Under the pieces are notes generated by a model that did no database searches, had not been told where the DNA came from, and was given only the letters and a program-made list of their open reading frames with translations. Source: JBGAKG01 sp044224495 (GTDB taxonomy: Bacteria > Myxococcota_A > Polyangia > Polyangiales > Polyangiaceae). From it: a stretch of 64,000 nucleotides of DNA. How positions within the stretch are numbered: position 1 is the first letter of the stretch; every line of letters begins with the position of its first letter. Both the position numbers and the translations under genes were made by a program. Shown here one piece after another: positions 24,328-33,514 of this stretch. The DNA is taken from positions 128,465-192,464 of the forward strand of contig JBGAKG010000022.1 of NCBI GenBank assembly GCA_044224495.1, given 5' to 3'.

Positions 24328-25845
24328 ATGGTCACGAGCATCGTGGCGCGGCGCGTCTCCTATCTGCTCGTCTGGCTCGCCCTCACGGCCGAGATGGCCG
24401 GCGATTGCTTCGGCGGCAAGTGGGAGACCCCGTACACGCCGATCGGCACCTTCCTGTTCACGCCGCTCGCAGGGCTCAAATTCCCGCCGTGGTACGTGCT
24501 CGTGATCGCGACCTGGGGCTGGGCGATGTCGCAGAAGCCCGCGCGCCGTGGCCGTCTCGAGCCCGTCGCCACGTCGCTCAAGGTCACGTTCGCTTCGATT
24601 GCGCTGATGGTCGTCTGGGGCGCCGTCCGCGGCGGCGACCTCCGCCAGACCACGTGGCAGCTCCACGGCTTCTTGATGGGCTTCATGACGGCGCAGATGC
24701 TCGCCGCCACGTGCACCACGCTCGAGCACTACCTGACGCTGGGCAAGGTGATCGTCGCCGCGACCCTCTACCGCGCCGGCATCCTGCTCGTGTTCTGGTT
24801 CAGCATCGGCAAGTACCTCGACCCGCAGCTCCCGACCCAGACCACGCACGCGGACACGACGCTCTTCGTGAGCGGGCTCCTGCTCCTCGGCATCAACGCA
24901 ATGGAGCGCCGCACCACGCGCGCGATCCTCTGGGCGGTCGGCTCGGCGCTGCCGGTGGCGCTCGCGATCAAGTACAACAATCGCCGCCTCGCGTGGCTGT
25001 CGCTCCTCGTCGGCATGGGGATCGTCTACCTCATGCTCCCGAAGGGAAAGCTTCGGCGCCGCGTGAACACGCTCCTCGCGATCGCGGCGCCGCTCGCCGT
25101 CGTCTACGTCGCGGTCGGGTGGGGCCGGTCGGAGGGCATCTTCAAGCCCGTCCACGCCATCTCGACCATGATGGGCGAGCACGAGGACTCGTCGAGCGAG
25201 ACGCGCAACATCGAGAACTACAACCTGATCATGACGCTGAAGTCGAACCCGATCCTCGGGTCCGGCTGGGGGCACGAGTACGAAGAGGTCTCCGTCGCCT
25301 ACAGCATCAAGGAGTTCTTCGAGCAGTACCGGTACATCCCGCACAACAGCGTGCTCGGCGTGCTCGCGTTCACGGGCCTCGCGGGGTTCACCGGCATCTG
25401 GCAGATCTTCCCGGTCTCCACCTTCTTCCTCGCGCACACGCACCGGGCGACGACGGACCCGCGCGTTCGGATGGCGAGCATGGCGGGCATCGTCGGTCTC
25501 GTCGTCTTCGTGCTCCAGATGTGGGGCGACATGGGCATGGGGACGATCACGAGCGACGTGCTCTTCGGCGCGTCGCTGGCGGTGGCGATGAGGCTCCCGG
25601 TCATGGCGGGGACCTGGGTCAAGCCGAAGCCGCCCGCGCGTGCTCCGGCGTCACCCGAGGCGCGGGTAGACGACCAGAACCGCAAAGACGTACAGCGCCA
25701 TGAAGACGGCAAACCCGATCACGGTGCGGCGCAGCCCGCGCCGACCGATTTTGTCGCGCGCGAAGAAGAGCGGGATCGCGAACGTCCCGATCACCACGCT
25801 CAAGAGGATCAGCTTCGCCACGGCGACGTCGAGACTACCAAATGA
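24328..25845 (+). CDS. O-antigen ligase / Wzy-like polytopic membrane protein
   Basis: This 505-residue protein has about ten membrane segments in its first 440 residues. It carries the large periplasmic loop of the O-antigen ligase/polymerase family, with RNIENYNLI, PILGSGWGHEYEE and a conserved PHNSVLGVLAF. It probably joins lipid-linked glycan to another molecule. The last 60 residues (from about position 445) are very polar, Asp/Glu/Arg/His-rich, and lie antisense to a well-formed small membrane-protein gene at 25651-25821. The reading frame is uninterrupted, but this tail may have little function. The start at 24328 is a plain ATG without a strong ribosome-binding site. Confidence 0.8.
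   Translation: MVTSIVARRVSYLLVWLALTAEMAGDCFGGKWETPYTPIGTFLFTPLAGLKFPPWYVLVIATWGWAMSQKPARRGRLEPVATSLKVTFASIALMVVWGAVRGGDLRQTTWQLHGFLMGFMTAQMLAATCTTLEHYLTLGKVIVAATLYRAGILLVFWFSIGKYLDPQLPTQTTHADTTLFVSGLLLLGINAMERRTTRAILWAVGSALPVALAIKYNNRRLAWLSLLVGMGIVYLMLPKGKLRRRVNTLLAIAAPLAVVYVAVGWGRSEGIFKPVHAISTMMGEHEDSSSETRNIENYNLIMTLKSNPILGSGWGHEYEEVSVAYSIKEFFEQYRYIPHNSVLGVLAFTGLAGFTGIWQIFPVSTFFLAHTHRATTDPRVRMASMAGIVGLVVFVLQMWGDMGMGTITSDVLFGASLAVAMRLPVMAGTWVKPKPPARAPASPEARVDDQNRKDVQRHEDGKPDHGAAQPAPTDFVAREEERDRERPDHHAQEDQLRHGDVETTK
25651..25821 (-). CDS. Small two-helix membrane protein (56 residues), antisense to the end of the O-antigen-ligase-like gene
   Basis: Reading leftward from GTG 25821, the frame gives 56 residues with two clear membrane helices (VAKLILLSVVIGTFAIPLFF and TVIGFAVFMALYVFAVLVV). 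A short basic turn (ARDKIGRRGLRR) separates them and the end is YPRLG. The sequence makes a much better protein than the polar tail read on the other strand. Small hairpin proteins of this kind with an ARD...RRGLRR turn and a YPR end occur in myxobacteria as far as I recall, but I cannot name a family. It follows the ALG10-like gene by 13 bases and would be the last gene of that operon. Confidence 0.72.
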   Translation of the reverse strand: MAKLILLSVVIGTFAIPLFFARDKIGRRGLRRTVIGFAVFMALYVFAVLVVYPRLG

Positions 25846-27064
25846 GCCCGCGGAGGAGCGGCAGGCACGACGCCGCGCTCACCCCCGCCGACCAGACCGC
25901 GAGCCGCCGCCGGGTGACGAGGTCGTGCTCCATCACCAGCGCCAGCACGACGAACGCCGGTAGGTAGTAGCGCGGCTCGACGAGGCCCATCGGCGCGACG
26001 GCGACGAGGCCCACCCCCAGGGCCGCGAGCGGCACGCGCGTGGGCTGCGCGTGGAGCATCCGCCCGAGCGCGTAGTAGATCCACAGCGCCACCGCGATCG
26101 CAGGCGGGCGCAGGAGCGCGTGGCGCGTCATCGCGACGAGCGGATAGTTCTGGAGCGCGCCCCGGCCGCGGTTCCAGAGGTGCTGGTTCTCGTACCCGAT
26201 CGACGCGAGCGCGATCCCGAGCACCACGACGGCGAGAGCGCCGAACCCGAGCTCGGGTCGCCGGCGCAGGAAGTCGACGAGCGCCCGCACGTCGGCGGCG
26301 GTCCGCGCGAGCAGCACCGGAGCGAACACGACCGCGGCGCACCACGCGAGCATCCAGTACTGCGCGAGGTTGAAGCGCGGCTCGTTCCCCGCGGTCGGGC
26401 TGATGAAGAGGCTGCTCCCCGCGAGCGCGAGCACGAACGCCGTTCCGAGGACCACCGCGTGCGCACCCGCGCGCCGGAGCACGGGCTCGACGTGCGCCGA
26501 CCAGGGGGCGTTCGGCTGCTCCGCGCGCGCGCCGAGCAGCGCCCAGAGCGCGAAGAAGAGCGCCCACACGACGTTCGCTTGGCGCACCGCGCTCGCGGCG
26601 GCGAACGCGACGCCGCTCGCGACGAACTGCTTGCGGTCGAACGCGAGCACCGCGACCGCGAGGAACAGGAGCGAGAACGTGTCCGAGTAGACGAGGACGA
26701 CGAACGGGAAGAGGAACGGAAGGAACGCGAGCTGCGCCGTCGCGGCGCCGAGCTCGGCCGCGGGCCGCCGGCGCGCGTACACCCAACCGACGGCGACGAA
26801 CGCACTCCCGATCAGCGCGGACGCGAAGCGCTCCCGCGCGAGCGAGACCCCGACCACGCGCACGAAGAGCGCGACCGCACCGTGGTAGATGGGGAGCATC
26901 GGCAGGTTCGCCGGGCGCGACCAGTTCCCATGCACCATCTGGTCCACGACGACCGTGTGCACCGTCTCGTCGCCGATCATCTGGTGACGGCGCAGCACGA
27001 AGAGCACCGCCCACCACCCGAAGATCGCCGCGACCGGTAAGAAGAGCCCCCGGGCCTGCTTCAT
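25835..27064 (-). CDS. ALG10-like polytopic GT-C glycosyltransferase
   Basis: The 409-residue membrane protein has about ten helices and a first periplasmic loop with the Asp-Glu pair in MIGDETVH. A segment with NLPMLPIYHG follows, like the early loop of ALG10/DIE2-type enzymes that use polyprenyl-phosphate sugars. It should add a sugar to a lipid-linked glycan on the outer face. Its ATG overlaps the stop of the GNAT gene upstream (ATGA), so the two are coupled, and the 56-residue membrane protein follows. It ends convergent with the O-antigen-ligase-like gene, overlapping by 11 bases. Confidence 0.72.
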   Translation of the reverse strand: MKQARGLFLPVAAIFGWWAVLFVLRRHQMIGDETVHTVVVDQMVHGNWSRPANLPMLPIYHGAVALFVRVVGVSLARERFASALIGSAFVAVGWVYARRRPAAELGAATAQLAFLPFLFPFVVLVYSDTFSLLFLAVAVLAFDRKQFVASGVAFAAASAVRQANVVWALFFALWALLGARAEQPNAPWSAHVEPVLRRAGAHAVVLGTAFVLALAGSSLFISPTAGNEPRFNLAQYWMLAWCAAVVFAPVLLARTAADVRALVDFLRRRPELGFGALAVVVLGIALASIGYENQHLWNRGRGALQNYPLVAMTRHALLRPPAIAVALWIYYALGRMLHAQPTRVPLAALGVGLVAVAPMGLVEPRYYLPAFVVLALVMEHDLVTRRRLAVWSAGVSAASCLPLLRGLIW

Positions 27065-27642
27065 CGCCCCCGTGGGTCGGTCGCGAGGAGCGCCCACACG
27101 GCGTGATCGAGCCAGCGGCCGTTCACGCGCTCGGCTTGGCGTGCGATCCCCTCGAAGCGAAAGCCCAAGCGCGCGATCACCGAGAGCGAGGCGTGGTTGT
27201 CGGTCGCAGCGGCGACGCGGATCCGGTGAGCGCGGAGCGAGTGGAACGCCCACGTGATCGTCGCGCGGGCGGCCTCGGTCATGTAGCCCTGGCCGGTGGC
27301 ATCGCTGCGGAGCCAGTAGCCGAGCTCGACGCTCTGGTGCAGGTGGGCGAACGCCTCGAGCCCGACGACCCCGAGGAGCCGGCGGCTCTTCCGGTCGCGG
27401 ATCGCGAAGCGGCAAGCGCGCGCGTGATCCCAGTCCTGCGAGCTCGCTTCGGCGTAGCGGTAGCTCGCGTCTTGATCGGTGTTGAACGGCACCCAGGGCA
27501 GCCAGGGCAGGAGCTCGTTGCGCGAGCCTTCGACCGCGAGCCAGAGCTCGGGCGCGTCTTCGACGCCCATGGCGTGGAGGGCGAGGCGATCGGTTTCGAG
27601 GGGCCGGCGCGCGAGCTCGAGGCGCGGAGGGACGGCGAGCAT
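27061..27642 (-). CDS. GNAT acetyltransferase (RimJ/RimL type)
   Basis: This 193-residue N-acetyltransferase has the acetyl-CoA loop (SDATGQGYMTEA) and a conserved C-terminal half (VAAATDNHASLSVIARLGF, then FEGIARQ). These are typical of the RimJ/RimL-like GNATs that acetylate protein N-termini or small amines. The start at ATG 27642 is 8 bases after TAGCCT, with no ribosome-binding site. It overlaps the next gene by 4 bases as ATGA. The pairing with a GT-C enzyme suggests modification of a surface sugar amine, but this is inference. Confidence 0.85.
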   Translation of the reverse strand: MLAVPPRLELARRPLETDRLALHAMGVEDAPELWLAVEGSRNELLPWLPWVPFNTDQDASYRYAEASSQDWDHARACRFAIRDRKSRRLLGVVGLEAFAHLHQSVELGYWLRSDATGQGYMTEAARATITWAFHSLRAHRIRVAAATDNHASLSVIARLGFRFEGIARQAERVNGRWLDHAVWALLATDPRGR

Positions 27643-27697
27643 TCGGGCGTAGGCTAACACGGCGTTGGGGCAGCCCAATCCCGACGCTCGGTCGCGG

Positions 27698-28057
27698 CTA
27701 CTTCTTCGCGGTCTGGGCCGGCGTCGGGTAGGCGGACACGAGCTCCTTGGACGGGCGCTCGACGGACTCGAGCGGGCTCGTGATGAGATCGCGCCCATCG
27801 GTCGCGAAGTAGAGCGCCTCGCCCACGTTGGGCTCGCCCGGGTTGGGCAGGACGCCCCCATTGAGGAAGAACTTCACGCCACCGTGCATGCGGCGGCGGA
27901 GCGCGAGGTGCCCATGAAGGAACTCGCCGGTGCGGCGGTCCCGCACGGCGACGCAGAAGCCGTCCCGGAAGTGATACTCGGTGTTCTTCGTGACGTAGAC
28001 GCGGTGGCGGCGACGGTCGTGACCGGCAAAGGACTTCTTGGCGCTGCTGGTGGTCAT
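27698..28057 (-). CDS. Conserved hypothetical protein
   Basis: This small basic protein of 119 residues is predicted to be soluble. It has a compact strand-rich middle (RVYVTKNTEYHF, FCVAVRDRRTGEFLHGHLAL, GVKFFLNGGVLPNPGEP, NVGEALYFATDGR). I do not recognise the family. The C-terminal 40 residues are polar, and the first 14 residues are Lys/Ser-rich. It reads from ATG 28057 and diverges from the lipoprotein at 28161 across about 100 bp. The order of strands suggests a small beta-barrel or sandwich, but no motif fixes a role. Confidence 0.7.
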   Translation of the reverse strand: MTTSSAKKSFAGHDRRRHRVYVTKNTEYHFRDGFCVAVRDRRTGEFLHGHLALRRRMHGGVKFFLNGGVLPNPGEPNVGEALYFATDGRDLITSPLESVERPSKELVSAYPTPAQTAKK

Positions 28058-28160
28058 GGTGGGTCGACCTTGGCGCGGGCCGGAGTGGAGGGCCAAGTTT
28101 CCGCCCGACCCCCCGCCGAACCCTCGGATCCGTTTGCCGGGCGAAGCCAGGCAGCGCAAC

Positions 28161-29864
28161 ATGTGCCGCATGCAGGCACGGTCGGGTCTTGCTTGGCTGG
28201 TGGGTGCGGTGGGCTTGGCGGCGGCGTTCGCCGCGATCGATTGCGGGAGCTCGTCGGACGACTCGGGCTTCCCCGATGGCGGGAGCGACGCGGTGACGCC
28301 CAGTGACGGGGGCGGGAGCGACGCGCCCGACCCGTTCGGCGATGCCTCGAGCACGTTCAGCGACTTCCCCGCGAAGCCGGTCATCGACTTGTCGCTCCCG
28401 GGCGACATCGATCAGCAGTTCGGTGCACCCGACGCGGGCAGCGGACCTTCGCCCTGCCTCGCGGAGCCCACGGCCGACGCGATGATCCCGAAGAACTGGA
28501 CGCCGCTCTTCCTCGAGTGGTCCGCCGACGGCAAGCAGACCGTCACCGAGATTCGGCTCGAGGTCGACAACCAGAAGAACCCGTACGTCGGCTACGTGCC
28601 GGGCCGCGAGTTCACGCTCGACGCGAACATGTGGGCGGGGCTCGCCACGCACTCGGCCGGGCACGACGTGGTGATCTCGCTCCGCACGGCCGAGGTCGCG
28701 AGCGGCAAGATCGTCGGCAGCCCTTCGAGCGCGATCAAGGCGACGGTGCACATCGCGCCCGTCGACGCTCCCGGCTCCGTCGTCTACTGGAGCTCGAGCG
28801 GCGGCACCGCCTTCAAGGGCTTCACGATCGGCGACATCAAGTCGAAGACCGTGCTCACGCCGGGCACCGCGGCCACGACGTCCACCGGTGGCACGACGAA
28901 CTGCATCTCGTGTCACACGTCGTCGGTCGACGGGAAGGTCGTCTTCTACACGCGCGACGCCGACAACGGCACGCGCGCGGTCGATGCGCGCAAGGTCGCG
29001 AGCCCCGTCCCACCCGATCCGAGCGACGTGTCGGCGAGCGCGCTCGCGCTCCTCGGCCGCAACCGCCAGTTCGCGCCGACGCTCTCGGCCGCGCACTACG
29101 CCGCGAACGACGCGGTGGTCGTCACCGTGCTCCAGCAGGGCCCGACCTACAACCTCGCCTGGACCGATCTCCACACCCCCGACGCGAACGGCTGGGGGAT
29201 CCTCGCGCGCAACGGCGACGCGCGGAACGCGTACACGCCGTCGTGGCGCCACGACGGGACTGCGATCGCGTACGTGTCGGCCGCGGCCGGCGGCGAGGGC
29301 GTCATCGCCGACGTGACGGGCGCCGACCCGACGATGGACATCTACACGATCCCGTACGCGAACCGGCAGGGCGGCGCGGCGACGCCCCTCGCCGGCGCGA
29401 GCGATCCGAGCTACCGCGAGTTCTATCCGATCTACTCCCCGGGGGACGTGCTGCTCGCGTTCAACCGCACGAACCAACCCGTGAGCTCCTACAACCAAGC
29501 GAGCGCCGAGCTCGCAGTGGTCGCCGGGGGCGGCGGGAGCGCACTGCGCCTGCGCGCGAACGATCCGCCGGCGTGCACGGGCAAGACGAGCCCCGGCCTC
29601 GTGAACTCGTGGCCGCGCTGGGCGCCGAAGGCGGGCGCTTCGGAGGACAAGCGCTTCTACTGGGTCGTCTTCTCGTCGGTGCGGCGGGCGGCGACGCAGG
29701 GGCGCCCGCAGCTGTACGTCGCCGCGATCGTCACGAAGGTGACGGGGAACGGCGAGACGCTCTTCGCCGACTACCCGGCGGTCTACGTCACGGCCCAGGA
29801 TCAGTCGGCGAACAACCACATCCCGAGTTGGGACGTGTTCGACGTGAGCAGCATCCCGAACTGA
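28161..29864 (+). CDS. TolB-like lipoprotein with one c-type haem motif
   Basis: The 567-residue protein has a signal peptide ending in IDC, a long Asp/Gly/Ser linker, then a propeller-like domain with repeated WRHDGTAIAYVSAA-type blades. One c-type haem site, CISCH, lies near residue 250. One haem in a beta-propeller lipoprotein suggests an electron-transfer or redox-sensing role at the surface, but I know of no exact homologue. The start at 28161 could also be 28170, a second in-frame ATG. It converges on a flavoprotein gene 2 bases beyond its stop. Confidence 0.78.
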   Translation: MCRMQARSGLAWLVGAVGLAAAFAAIDCGSSSDDSGFPDGGSDAVTPSDGGGSDAPDPFGDASSTFSDFPAKPVIDLSLPGDIDQQFGAPDAGSGPSPCLAEPTADAMIPKNWTPLFLEWSADGKQTVTEIRLEVDNQKNPYVGYVPGREFTLDANMWAGLATHSAGHDVVISLRTAEVASGKIVGSPSSAIKATVHIAPVDAPGSVVYWSSSGGTAFKGFTIGDIKSKTVLTPGTAATTSTGGTTNCISCHTSSVDGKVVFYTRDADNGTRAVDARKVASPVPPDPSDVSASALALLGRNRQFAPTLSAAHYAANDAVVVTVLQQGPTYNLAWTDLHTPDANGWGILARNGDARNAYTPSWRHDGTAIAYVSAAAGGEGVIADVTGADPTMDIYTIPYANRQGGAATPLAGASDPSYREFYPIYSPGDVLLAFNRTNQPVSSYNQASAELAVVAGGGGSALRLRANDPPACTGKTSPGLVNSWPRWAPKAGASEDKRFYWVVFSSVRRAATQGRPQLYVAAIVTKVTGNGETLFADYPAVYVTAQDQSANNHIPSWDVFDVSSIPN

Positions 29865-29865
29865 C

Positions 29866-31305
29866 TCAGGCCGACTTGGCCAGCATCCCGCGCGGCGGGA
29901 TCGTCCGCACGTCTTCCTCGCGCAGGCCGCGCTTGCGCAACAGCGCGTTCGCGGCCATGAAGCCGCTCGTGACGGCGCGCTCCATCAGCGCGCTCGGGAA
30001 GGGGAGCTTGACGAAGTCGCCCGCCAACACGAGGTCGGGGACGTCGGTCACGACGCCGGGCCGCTTCGCGTGCGACCCCGGAGCGAACGACGGGCAGTCC
30101 TGGCGGACCAGGAAGCGCTCCTCCAGGATCTTCGCCTCCCGCGCCTCGGGGTAGACCGCGTACAGGTCGTCGAGCAACTGGCGTCGCGCTTCGTCGTCGC
30201 TCGTCGCGCCGTCGAGCGCATAGGCATGGAGCTCGACGACCGTCCCCCCGGTGCGGGCCGCCCAGGCGGCGCTCTCGTCCTCGAGCTTCTCGTAGATGGA
30301 GACGTTGTCGAGGAGGCCGATGCCGCTCGTCCCGGCGAACGGCGCGCGGTCGGCGCGGAGCGGGCGATCGAGCCAGAGCCGGAGCACGGCGAAGCGGTTC
30401 GTGACGCCGAGCGACGCGATCTCCTCGCGGAAGCGCGCGGAGCCGAGCTCGGCCGAGCGCTCGACGATGCCCTGGAGCGCGGGGACCGCGGTGGCGAGGA
30501 CGAGCGCGCTCGCGTCGAGCGGGGGCCCACCCTGCACGTGCACGCGATGGCCGCGCTCGGTGCGTTCGATCCGCTCCACGCTCGCTCCGAGCCGGAACGC
30601 GACGCCGCGCTCCTCGAGCCACGCCTGCAGCGGCTCGAAGAGCGCCTTGCCGAACGGGCGGCGCATCACGTCGAACACGAGCCCTTCCGGGTTGCCCAGG
30701 AAGTAGAAGTGGAACATCGCGAGGAGCTCGGCCGCCGAGTACTCCTCCTCGGGGTTGAAGAACGAGTGCGCGAACACGTCGAAGAGCATGCGGCGCGCGC
30801 GCGCGGGGAAGCGGAGCGAGTCGAGGTAGGTCTTCGCCGTCACGTCGTCCCAGCGCGCGTAGGTGTGGCTGGGATCGAACGCGACCATCTCCTGCGCCGC
30901 GCGCATGTGGAGCTTGAGCACGTCGGTGAGCCGCATCGACGGCGTGCGCCACATCAGCGTCATCAGGTTGAGCGGTGCGCGGCGCGGGAGCCCCGCGAAC
31001 GACTCGACCCAACCGTTGGGCCCGAGGAGCGGGTAGTCGTTCAGCGGCACCAGGCACGACAGCTCGGGATCGACCCGGCGGAGGAGCGACCGCACGTTGT
31101 AGTACTGGCGGAAGAACGCGTGGAAGCCGCGCTCCATCTCGAAGGAGGTGCCGTCGGCGAGCGTGTCGGTCCACGAGCCCGCGCGCCCGCCGAGGAAACG
31201 CTCGCGCTCGACGACCGCCACCCGGACTCCGCGCTCGGCGAGGACGGTCGCCGCCGCCAAGCCCGCCAGACCACCACCGACGACGACGACGGGCTCCCGC
31301 TCCAT
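29866..31305 (-). CDS. CrtU-like carotenoid desaturase/ring-modifying flavoprotein
   Basis: This 479-residue FAD enzyme opens with the dinucleotide fold VVVVGGGLAGLAAATVLAERG and carries GGRAG. The strongest family hint is RGFHAFFRQYYNVRSLLRR, close to the conserved block of the isorenieratene-synthase (CrtU) group. It could also be another amine-oxidase/phytoene-desaturase homologue. The C-terminal block LAGDFVKLPFPSALMERAV is the usual FAD-closing signature. The gene is downstream of the LolA-like gene by 71 bases on the same strand and could belong to the same pathway. Confidence 0.75.
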   Translation of the reverse strand: MEREPVVVVGGGLAGLAAATVLAERGVRVAVVERERFLGGRAGSWTDTLADGTSFEMERGFHAFFRQYYNVRSLLRRVDPELSCLVPLNDYPLLGPNGWVESFAGLPRRAPLNLMTLMWRTPSMRLTDVLKLHMRAAQEMVAFDPSHTYARWDDVTAKTYLDSLRFPARARRMLFDVFAHSFFNPEEEYSAAELLAMFHFYFLGNPEGLVFDVMRRPFGKALFEPLQAWLEERGVAFRLGASVERIERTERGHRVHVQGGPPLDASALVLATAVPALQGIVERSAELGSARFREEIASLGVTNRFAVLRLWLDRPLRADRAPFAGTSGIGLLDNVSIYEKLEDESAAWAARTGGTVVELHAYALDGATSDDEARRQLLDDLYAVYPEAREAKILEERFLVRQDCPSFAPGSHAKRPGVVTDVPDLVLAGDFVKLPFPSALMERAVTSGFMAANALLRKRGLREEDVRTIPPRGMLAKSA

Positions 31306-31376
31306 GGCAGGTGCGATGCGTTCGGCGCCTGCGTTGCGCCGAACCGCTCACCTCCGCTCGCGGGCGGCAGGATGGG

Positions 31377-32063
31377 TCAGGGACCGGTGAGCAGCGCCGG
31401 CTCGATCGGGACGTTCTTCTTGAGCTCGCCGAACGAGATCTCGGTCTTGTCGCGCGCGCCCTCGAGGAGGACGATCTTGCGCGGCCGTACCAAATCGGGA
31501 TCGAGCGTGAGGACGACCTGCTTGAAGCGCGCGGCGTCCGGCGTCTTCGGCGTCGCCTCGATCGTGACGAGCCCGGCGCCGGTCGGATCGGGGAGCTCGC
31601 GGAGCGCGTAGCGTTCTTTGAGCGCGGTGAGGTCGCCGGCCAAGAACGCCTTCATGTCGGCGAGCTGCGGCGCCATCTTGTCGGTGACGGGGAGCGTGCC
31701 CTGGCCGTTCTTGCCTTTGTAGGCGAGCCCGTTCGGGAGCATCCAGTAGGTCACGGAGTCGGGCGCGGCGAGCTCCCAGCGGAGCTTGGCCGGGCGCTCG
31801 AGCCACATCGTGCCGGTGGAGCGGAGCTGCGTCGCCATCAAGCCGAGCGTCTTCACCTGCGTGAAGGGGCCTTGGAGCGTCGTCATCGCGGCGCGTGCCT
31901 TCGTGATCGCCGCGAGCCGATCGTCGATCGCCGGGGCGTCCGCGAAAGCGGAGCGCGGGGCGAGCGCAAGGGCGGCCACGCCGAGCCCGAGACCGAGGAA
32001 CGCACGGCGCGAGGGGGGGCGTTTCACCCCCCGTTGGACGGAGCGGGGCCGAAAACGGTGCAT
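31377..32063 (-). CDS. LolA-like outer-membrane lipoprotein carrier protein with Tat-type signal
   Basis: The 228-residue protein resembles LolA/LolB: an unclosed beta-barrel that shields a lipid acyl chain. Segments such as TLQGPFTQVKTLGLM, GTMWLERPAKLRWEL and WMLPNGLAYKGK follow the family. The N-terminus has SRRAFLG followed by a hydrophobic stretch, the Tat motif. Its ATG shares one base with the stop of the C45 gene (TGATG), so translation is coupled. In this setting it probably ferries a specialised lipid rather than general lipoproteins. Confidence 0.78.
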   Translation of the reverse strand: MHRFRPRSVQRGVKRPPSRRAFLGLGLGVAALALAPRSAFADAPAIDDRLAAITKARAAMTTLQGPFTQVKTLGLMATQLRSTGTMWLERPAKLRWELAAPDSVTYWMLPNGLAYKGKNGQGTLPVTDKMAPQLADMKAFLAGDLTALKERYALRELPDPTGAGLVTIEATPKTPDAARFKQVVLTLDPDLVRPRKIVLLEGARDKTEISFGELKKNVPIEPALLTGP

Positions 32064-33514
32064 CACTTGCCGTCTCCGCCGATCTTCGGGCCGCCCGCGT
32101 GTTTCCGCCCCTCGTCGTAGCGGCCGTCGGCCAGGATCGGGTCGGGCGGGACGATCTCGGGCGGAGGATCCGCGGCGGGGTCGTGCCCGGGCGCGAAGAT
32201 CGCGGCGAGGTCGAACTTCACGAACTGGCCGGAGAGGTGCGGGCCCTTGCTGACCCAGAGCGTGCGCGCAGTCGTGTCGGCGACGACGCCGTGGGTCGCG
32301 ATCAGCGCGTCGATCGAGCGCCGGTCGCCGAGCGAGCAGGCGGTGCCCCCCGAGCACTGGTGGTCGCGCAGCATGCCCACCATCGCGGCGGCATCCACGC
32401 TCGCGGGAGCGAGCGCGCCGAGCATCTCGTCCAGCCGCGCGCGGCGCGGGAGAGTGGTCGTCGTGTTCTTCACCGTGACGTTGCGGGGATCGTCGGCGAG
32501 CGGACCCTCGAAGTGGTTCGTCACGGCGACCCGCGTCGGATCGGCGAAGGTGCGCCGCACCGTCGCCTCGGCCCCGGGCGCGCGCTCGACGACGGCGAAG
32601 TTTCCCTTCGCGTCGGCGACGAAGACGATGTGCGACACCATCACGTCCTGCTTGGCGAGGAGCGAGACCGCTTCGTCGGTGTCGTGCGCGCTCTGGAGCA
32701 CCTCCCGCAGGCTGAAGACGACGGGGATGCCGGTGGTCTTGGGATCGTGGGCGCGCCCGCCGTTCACGAGGACCATCACGCCCTCGAGGTTCATGCCGGT
32801 GAGCACGCCGGTGAGACCGGGCCAACCGACGCTCGCGTACGGGATGCGCCCGTTCTCGCGGACGAAGAAGACGGCTTTGTCGACGTCGAAGACGTCGCCC
32901 GCCTCGAAGTCGAACGCGCGCCCCACGAGCACGTGCCCGTCTTTCGTCCACGGTCCCCCGACCGCGAACGCGGAGCAGCCGATGAGCGGCGAGTGCTCGA
33001 ACGAGAGCGCGATGTCGTAGACGGTGTGGAGGAAGACGATCCGCTGGTAGGTCGGGAGCTTGCCGTCGTAAGGGTCGGGCTGGAACGTCTGCGCCTGCGC
33101 AGCGAGCTCGCGCTTCCGCGGCTCGGGGATGTTCGTGTCCACGTGCCGGTACTGCACGCGGCTGATGTCCATGATCAGCGTGCGGATGAATCCGAGCGGC
33201 ACGAAGTGCTCGAAGGTGCCCCAGAGCTCCTTCTCGTTGTTCACCATCCGATCCCGGAGCAGCGCGACGTGGCGCTCGCCGAGCTCCTCGGGCGTACCTT
33301 CCAGGTACACCTCGCGGACGCCGCCGCTCATGCGCGCCCACGCGGGCCCGACGCGCGTGACGTCGCCCGCGTCGATCTTCGTCTCCGACTTGGCCTGGAC
33401 CGCGGGCGCGGTCATGCCGGTCGTGGCCGAGACGACGAAGTGCGCGCCGATCGGAAGTCCGACGATCACGCCGAGCGCGATGAGCTTCTTCTTGTGGCGC
33501 GCGAAGAAGCTCAT
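32063..33514 (-). CDS. C45-type peptidase/acyl-CoA:6-APA acyltransferase-like hydrolase
   Basis: The 483-residue protein has an N-terminal membrane anchor (residues about 10-30) and an Ntn-type core of the C45 family. The probable nucleophile Cys is in LIGCSAFAVGG, which becomes the new N-terminus on self-cleavage in relatives. These enzymes make or break N-acyl bonds. It sits between a GT2 glycosyltransferase (ATGA overlap upstream) and the LolA-like gene (TGATG overlap downstream). The operon order suggests processing of a lipid-like or acylated product before export. Confidence 0.8.
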   Translation of the reverse strand: MSFFARHKKKLIALGVIVGLPIGAHFVVSATTGMTAPAVQAKSETKIDAGDVTRVGPAWARMSGGVREVYLEGTPEELGERHVALLRDRMVNNEKELWGTFEHFVPLGFIRTLIMDISRVQYRHVDTNIPEPRKRELAAQAQTFQPDPYDGKLPTYQRIVFLHTVYDIALSFEHSPLIGCSAFAVGGPWTKDGHVLVGRAFDFEAGDVFDVDKAVFFVRENGRIPYASVGWPGLTGVLTGMNLEGVMVLVNGGRAHDPKTTGIPVVFSLREVLQSAHDTDEAVSLLAKQDVMVSHIVFVADAKGNFAVVERAPGAEATVRRTFADPTRVAVTNHFEGPLADDPRNVTVKNTTTTLPRRARLDEMLGALAPASVDAAAMVGMLRDHQCSGGTACSLGDRRSIDALIATHGVVADTTARTLWVSKGPHLSGQFVKFDLAAIFAPGHDPAADPPPEIVPPDPILADGRYDEGRKHAGGPKIGGDGK

